From SXXH01 sp041165735 (lineage in GTDB: Bacteria; Planctomycetota; UBA1135; GCA-002686595), in NCBI GenBank assembly GCA_046341775.1, contig JBKDQQ010000201.1, forward strand, positions 1 to 11,943: 11,943 bases of DNA, read 5' to 3'. A model generated the notes under the pieces. It was given only the letters and a program-made list of their open reading frames with translations. It did no database searches and was not told the origin of the DNA. The position numbers were made by a program, and so were the translations under genes. Below, piece by piece: positions 7,664 through 11,943 of this stretch. Position 1 is the stretch's first letter; each line of letters starts with the position of its first letter.

Positions 7664-9121
7664 GTGGTGAAGATCATCGTCAACGGCCGCGAAGTCGAGG
7701 CCGACCCGAAGAAGCCGCTCATCAAGGCCTGCCACGACAACGGCGTGGACGTGCCGATGTACTGCTACCACCCGGGCCTCGAGCCCGTGGGCAGCTGTCG
7801 CATCTGCCAGGTCGAGGTCAAGCAGGGCGAGGCTCCGGCGCGAGTCATGGTCGCCTGCCGCACGCAACCCGCCGAGGGCATGGTGGTCGACACCGAGAGC
7901 CCGAAGGCGCACGCGACGCGCAAGGAGTGCCTCGAGTTCCTGCTGAAGAACCACCCGCTCGACTGCCCGATCTGCGACAAGGCCGGCGAGTGCGACCTGC
8001 AGGACTACACCTACGCCGAAGGCCAGGCCGCGGGCCGCACGCACGAAGAGCGGCGCGAGCTCGACAAGCGCAAGTCGCTGGGCGACACGATCGTGCTCGA
8101 CCAGGAACGCTGCATCCTGTGCAGCCGCTGCGTGCGCTTCTTCGAGGAGGTGCCCAAGCAGGCCCAGCTGACGGTGTCGAACCTCGGCTCGCGCTCGGTC
8201 ATCGCCACGTTCATGGACCGCCCGCTGCAGGGCAAGTACCAGGGCAACATCGCCGACCTGTGCCCGGTCGGCGCGCTGACGCTGAAGAAGTTCCGCTTCC
8301 AGGCGCGCGTCTGGAACCTCGTCAAGATGGCCTCGACCTGCGGCGAGTGCAGCCGCGGCTGCTCGACCACCGTGGAAGTGCTGCGCGGAGCGGACGTGAA
8401 GCGCGTGCGCCCGCGCGAGAACGAGGCGGTCAACAAGTTCTGGATGTGCGACATCGGGCGCTTCGCGTTCGAGCGCCACAACCGCCCGGGCCGCATGGAA
8501 GGCGCGGCGCTGCGCGAAGGCGCCAAGCTCGTGCCCCATCCCGTCGAGGACGCGCTGACGCGCCTGCGCGACGAGCTCATGCGCGAGAAATCCGCGGCGT
8601 GGATCCTCTCGCCGTGGTGCACCATCGAGGAGGGCGAGCGCGCCAAGGCGCTGGCCGCGCGCCTCGGCCACCAGTTGTGCTTCGTGTCCCCCGCGCCGAA
8701 CGGCGAGAAGGACGACCTCCTGCACACCGGCGATCCCTGCCCGAACCGCCGCGGCCTGTCCGACCTCGGCATCGCCGGGCTCGAGGCCGCCAAGGCCCTC
8801 GAAGCCGCCAAGGGCGCCAAGCTCGTCGTGCTGCTCGGCGAGCGCATCGTCGAGCTGCTCGGCGCGGGCGAGATCGCGCGCGTCGACGCCACGCGCACCG
8901 CCGTGCACCTCGTCGACGAGTTCGCCCTCGACGTGCCCTGCGTGCGCAGCGTCTTCGGCGCGGCCAACTGCGTCGAACGCGTCGGCACCTGGGCCAACGT
9001 CGACGGCGTGCGCGGACCGATCTCCGCCGTCAAGGCGCCGCCGATCGGCGCGCGCTCGCCCGCGAGGCTGATGGACGAGCTCGTGCGCCTGATGCCCAAG
9101 CTCCAGGAGAGCGCGCGATGA
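7664..9121 (+). CDS. nuoG: NADH-quinone oxidoreductase subunit G, unusually short
   Basis: A 485-residue subunit that conducts electrons from N3 toward NuoI. Ligands visible are Cys34, 45, 48 and 65 (2Fe-2S, N1b); His97, Cys101, 104 and 110 (N5); Cys150, 153, 156 and 200 (N4); and Cys226, 229, 233 and 262, the extra 4Fe-4S N7 found only in some bacteria. After the N7 region only about 220 residues remain, against several hundred more in typical NuoG (E. coli about 900, Thermus about 780 residues in total), so the vestigial molybdopterin-oxidoreductase fold is strongly reduced. A terminal VERVGTWANVDG block survives. The stop overlaps nuoH (ATGA), so I see no frameshift or lost exon-like piece. 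GTG 7664 is preferred (GAGG 7651-7654, 9 nt upstream); GTG 7667 would remove one residue. Confidence 0.95.
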   Translation: MVKIIVNGREVEADPKKPLIKACHDNGVDVPMYCYHPGLEPVGSCRICQVEVKQGEAPARVMVACRTQPAEGMVVDTESPKAHATRKECLEFLLKNHPLDCPICDKAGECDLQDYTYAEGQAAGRTHEERRELDKRKSLGDTIVLDQERCILCSRCVRFFEEVPKQAQLTVSNLGSRSVIATFMDRPLQGKYQGNIADLCPVGALTLKKFRFQARVWNLVKMASTCGECSRGCSTTVEVLRGADVKRVRPRENEAVNKFWMCDIGRFAFERHNRPGRMEGAALREGAKLVPHPVEDALTRLRDELMREKSAAWILSPWCTIEEGERAKALAARLGHQLCFVSPAPNGEKDDLLHTGDPCPNRRGLSDLGIAGLEAAKALEAAKGAKLVVLLGERIVELLGAGEIARVDATRTAVHLVDEFALDVPCVRSVFGAANCVERVGTWANVDGVRGPISAVKAPPIGARSPARLMDELVRLMPKLQESAR

Positions 9122-10140
9122 TCGCCATGGTCGACTGGACCCAGCTCCTCGTCTGGGTCGTCAAGTGCGCCGTCATCTACCTGGGCCTCGTCAACGTCGG
9201 GGCCTTGATGACGCTGGCCGAGCGCAAGTTCTCGGCCTGGATGCAGTACCGGATCGGACCCAACCGCGTCGGTCCGTTCGGCCTTCTGCAGCCGCTGGCC
9301 GACGGCGTGAAGTTCATCTTCAAGGAGGAGCTCATGCCGAACGGCGCCAACAAGCTGCTGTTCCGCTTCGCTCCCGTCATCGCGGCGCTGCCGGCGATGA
9401 TGACCGTGGCCGTCATCCCGTTCTCGTCCGACGTGATCATCGCCGGAGCGAACTACGGCCCGTTGTCGATCACCGACCTCGACATCGGCGTGCTTTACAT
9501 CCTCGCCCTGGGCGGGTTGTCGGTGTACGGGATCATCATCGGAGGCTGGGCCAGCAACTCGAAGTACTCGCTGCTTGGCGGACTGCGCGCCTCGGCCCAG
9601 ATGATCAGCTACGAGCTGACCCTGATCCTGACCATCCTCGCGGTGGTCGTGATGGCCGGCAGCCTCGACCTGCGCGCCATCGTCGCGGCGCAGTCCGACG
9701 TGCGCGACTGGAACATCTGGTACCAGCCGCTGGCGTTCATCATGTTCGTGGTGGCGACCTTCGCCGAGACCAACCGCCACCCCTTCGACTTCGCCGAGTG
9801 CGAGCCGGAGCTGGTCGCCGGCTTCCACACCGAGTACAGCTCGATGAAGTTCGCGCTGTTCTTCATCGGCGAGTACTCGGCCATGACGGTCATGGCCTGC
9901 CTGACCACGACGCTGTTCCTCGGCGGCTACTCGGTGCCGTTCCTGCCGGACGCGCACTGGCTGCTCGGGCTCGCGGCGTTCCTCGCCAAGGCCGGCTTCT
10001 TCCTGTTCCTGTTCATCTGGGTGCGCTGGACCCTGCCGCGCTTCCGCTTCGACCAGCTGATGGCGATCGGATGGAAGGTGTTCCTGCCCCTCGCCCTGGT
10101 CAACCTGCTCGCGACCGGCATCGTGCTGGCGCTGAAGTGA
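9118..10140 (+). CDS. nuoH: NADH-quinone oxidoreductase subunit H
   Basis: A 340-residue multi-spanning membrane subunit (ND1 family, usually 8 helices) that joins the membrane arm to the peripheral arm and forms the quinone tunnel entrance. Conserved elements are ERKFSAWMQYRIGPNRVGP (35-53), LADGVKFIFKE (60-70) and the acidic loop AETNRHPFDFAECEPELVAG (216-235) followed by FHTEYSSMKFA. The acidic residues Asp224, Glu227, Glu229 and Glu231 are kept, but the loop reads FDFAECEP where most homologues have FDLPEAE-type sequence. The ATG at 9118 overlaps the nuoG stop by 4 nt with AGGAGA (9105-9110) 7 nt upstream. An in-frame ATG three codons later is possible. nuoI follows after 16 nt. Confidence 0.97.
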   Translation: MIAMVDWTQLLVWVVKCAVIYLGLVNVGALMTLAERKFSAWMQYRIGPNRVGPFGLLQPLADGVKFIFKEELMPNGANKLLFRFAPVIAALPAMMTVAVIPFSSDVIIAGANYGPLSITDLDIGVLYILALGGLSVYGIIIGGWASNSKYSLLGGLRASAQMISYELTLILTILAVVVMAGSLDLRAIVAAQSDVRDWNIWYQPLAFIMFVVATFAETNRHPFDFAECEPELVAGFHTEYSSMKFALFFIGEYSAMTVMACLTTTLFLGGYSVPFLPDAHWLLGLAAFLAKAGFFLFLFIWVRWTLPRFRFDQLMAIGWKVFLPLALVNLLATGIVLALK

Positions 10141-10156
10141 CGCGGAGTCCCTCGCC

Positions 10157-10650
10157 ATGGTCATCGTCAAGCGCAAGGAACTGACCCTCGCCGAGAAGCT
10201 GTACCTCCCCGAGGTGCTGCGCGGCCTGTCGGTCACGTTCCGCAAGATGTTCGAGAAGCCGATCACGCGGCAGTACCCCGAGGAGCCCCTCGAGAAGACC
10301 GAGGTGACGCGCGGGCAGCCGCGCCTCGTCGTCAACGAGGACGACTCCATCGCCTGCGTGTCGTGCGGCCTGTGCGAAGCCGCCTGCCCCGCCTACGCGA
10401 TCACGATCGACGGCGGCGAGACCGACCGCGCCATCGAGCGCGAACCCAAGCGGTTCGACATCGACATGCTGCGCTGCATCCTGTGCGGGTTCTGCGAAGA
10501 GGCCTGCCCCAAGGACGCCATCTTCATGAGCGACGAGCTGGAGCTCGCCGACTACTCGCGCGAGGCGCTCGTCTACAACATCGAGAAGCTCAAGCGTCCC
10601 AAGGCCGCGCTGCAGGGCCGCATCGACTACGTCAAGAAGATCAACACGCG

Positions 10651-10675
<25 letters not shown>
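10157..10675 (+). CDS. nuoI: NADH-quinone oxidoreductase subunit I (2x 4Fe-4S)
   Basis: A 172-residue, TYKY-family ferredoxin-like subunit carrying clusters N6a and N6b, which bridge NuoG and NuoB. Both motifs are complete: Cys67, 70, 73 and 77 (CVSCGLCEAACP) and Cys107, 110, 113 and 117 (CILCGFCEEACP). The N-terminal segment about 10-45 with TFRKMFEKPITRQYP is the family's amphipathic membrane-contact region. ATG 10157 has GGAG (10144-10147) 9 nt upstream. The C-terminal codons run 25 nt into nuoJ, so the tail residues (INTRWQTHSST) are encoded by sequence shared with the nuoJ start; that tail is likely non-conserved. Confidence 0.96.
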
Positions 10676-11190
<515 letters not shown>

Positions 11191-11196
11191 TCCGCC

Positions 11197-11526
11197 ATGA
11201 CGGTCCCGAACGAACACCTCTTCGTCCTGTCCGCGATCCTGTTCGCCATCGGCACGGCCGGGTTCTTCCTGCGCCGCAACGTGATCGTGGTGCTGATGAG
11301 CGTCGAGCTGATGCTCAACGCCGCGAACCTCGCGTTCCTCGCCGCCAGCCGCATGCACACGCTGCAGGCGGGCGCCTCCCAGGCGAGCCTGGAAGGCCCG
11401 ATGTTCGCCATCTTCGTGATCGTCGTCGCCGCCGTCGAAGCGGCCGTCGGCCTCGCGCTCGTCATCGCCCTCTACAGAAACCAGCAGACCGTCGACCTCG
11501 AGCAGGTCTCGGCGCTCAAGAACTGA
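11197..11526 (+). CDS. nuoK: NADH-quinone oxidoreductase subunit K
   Basis: A 109-residue ND4L/MrpC-type membrane subunit with three helices (about 5-24, 28-50 and 68-92). The two membrane glutamates of the proton pathway are present: Glu37 in LMSVELMLNAANL and Glu81 in VVAAVEAAVGLA, equivalent to E. coli Glu36 and Glu72. The loop between helices 2 and 3 (RMHTLQAGASQASLEG) is some 8 residues longer than in E. coli, which accounts for the shift in spacing. ATG 11197 is preceded by GGAAGGGAG (11177-11185) at 11 nt. nuoL begins 15 nt after the stop. Confidence 0.96.
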   Translation: MTVPNEHLFVLSAILFAIGTAGFFLRRNVIVVLMSVELMLNAANLAFLAASRMHTLQAGASQASLEGPMFAIFVIVVAAVEAAVGLALVIALYRNQQTVDLEQVSALKN

Positions 11527-11541
11527 GGACCGACGCCGACC

Positions 11542-11943
11542 ATGTTGGACCCGCAAAGCCCCCTCGTCCCCGCGCCGGACGCGGCCCACGACTGGCTCTG
11601 GCTCATCCCCGCCCTGCCGCTCGCGGCCTCCGCGCTGTGCGGCGTGCTGCATTACATCGAGGCCAGGAAGCGCCTGCCCAAGCCCGCCGCCGGCGGGCAC
11701 GGGCACCACGCAGCGCACGCCCACGCAGCGCACGCCCACGACGAACACCAGGGCGACGCGCACCACGACGACGGCCACGGCGACCACGGCCACGCCAAGA
11801 CGCCCGCGGGCGTCGCCGCGCTGGCGCCGGTGCTCGCCATCGCGTCGCGGGGGGCCGCGGTCGCGCGGTCGCGGGAGGGCGTCTTCCTGCGGCGCGCCGC
11901 AGGCGCGCCCGGCGCCCTCCGCGCCGCGAACGGGGCGGGGAGC
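11542..11943 (+). CDS. nuoL: NADH-quinone oxidoreductase subunit L, 5' part, cut by the window edge
   Basis: 134 codons of the expected ND5/antiporter-like proton-pumping subunit (full length normally over 600 residues). ATG 11542 follows GAGGA (11525-11529) by 12 nt. Residues 17-38 (DWLWLIPALPLAASALCGVL and on) are the typical first membrane segment. Residues 53-84 form a loop with 13 histidines in 32 residues, mixed with Gly, Ala and Asp. Residues 90-101 (GVAALAPVLAIA) look like the start of the second membrane segment, but from about residue 102 the frame reads SRGAAVARSREGVFLRR and further Arg/Ala/Gly-rich sequence, which is not membrane-like. The last ~95 bp may therefore be a sequence or assembly error, or a real divergence. 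Identity rests on the first helix, the position after nuoK and operon order; conserved NuoL domains lie beyond the window. Confidence 0.85.
   Translation, partial: MLDPQSPLVPAPDAAHDWLWLIPALPLAASALCGVLHYIEARKRLPKPAAGGHGHHAAHAHAAHAHDEHQGDAHHDDGHGDHGHAKTPAGVAALAPVLAIASRGAAVARSREGVFLRRAAGAPGALRAANGAGS
11707..11736 (+). repeat. 15-bp tandem duplication in nuoL
   Basis: CACGCAGCGCACGCC occurs twice in direct succession (11707-11721 and 11722-11736), in frame, coding HAAHA twice at residues 56-65 of NuoL. It lies in the His-rich loop, so a change in copy number would keep the frame. A recent slippage duplication is the simplest origin. Confidence 0.9.
11886..11903. repeat. 18-bp perfect palindrome in extreme-GC fold-back at the right edge
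   Basis: CCTGCGGCGCGCCGCAGG is its own reverse complement. Flanking bases continue an imperfect inverted repeat: GCGGGAGGGCG on the left (about 11871-11881) against the complement of CGCCCTCCGC on the right (about 11913-11922). The whole stretch from about 11870 to 11930 could fold back on itself. It coincides with the loss of NuoL-like sequence. Confidence 0.7.

Noticed and set aside
7664..9121. Frameshifted or truncated nuoG
   Set aside because: The stop overlaps the nuoH start in a normal ATGA coupling, and the terminal GTWANVDG block typical of full NuoG is present, so the short form looks native.
8011..10350. Very long minus-strand open frame (779 codons) opposite nuoG/nuoH/nuoI
   Set aside because: A shadow caused by G/C-ending codons on the coding strand; the + strand genes here have unmistakable cofactor motifs. 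The same applies to 4562-5869, 6273-7646 and 10627-11793 on the minus strand.

Overview
The window is dominated by a respiratory complex I operon (NADH:quinone oxidoreductase) on the + strand. Eleven complete genes in canonical order, nuoA-B-C-D-E-F-G-H-I-J-K, are followed by the 5' part of nuoL, which runs off the right edge. Upstream are one complete gene for a predicted exported von Willebrand factor A (VWA) protein and two stretches without a convincing gene (1-846 and 2476-3115).

Organism: a high-GC bacterium. Nothing here fixes the taxon. The VWA protein carries a short helical-repeat region ending in an Asp/Glu-Lys-WW type motif (residues ~316-320, WKAWW) just before 'FFGVRPESDRIVFVLDRSGSM'-like sequence, an arrangement I associate with Planctomycetota. 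That assignment is inference of moderate confidence.

Layout: 1-846 holds no supported gene, only a possible tiny minus-strand hydrophobic ORF and a small hairpin. 847-2475 encodes the VWA protein, whose stop codon lies in the loop of a 7-bp hairpin. 2476-3115 is intergenic, with a relatively AT-rich patch (about 2560-2710, two TTGACA hexamers) and a promoter-like TTGGAC-N17-TACACT at 2975-3003. From 3116 the nuo genes are packed tightly: nuoA/B, C/D, D/E, E/F, G/H and I/J overlap by 1-25 nt, and the other gaps are only 2-16 nt, so one transcript with translational coupling is likely.

How the genes work together: NuoE, F and G form the NADH-oxidising module (FMN and the N1a, N3, N1b, N4, N5 and N7 sites). 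NuoB, C, D and I form the connecting module that carries electrons through N6a/N6b to N2 and quinone. NuoA, H, J, K and L belong to the membrane arm that pumps protons. Essentially all cofactor ligands are visible, so the complex should be NADH-dependent and functional. Notable features are a very short NuoG (485 aa) that still keeps the optional N7 cluster ligands, a histidine-rich insert between the first two membrane segments of NuoL, and an extreme-GC fold-back at the right edge where NuoL homology seems to stop. I do not see a new biological system here; the region is mostly core metabolism with some odd details.
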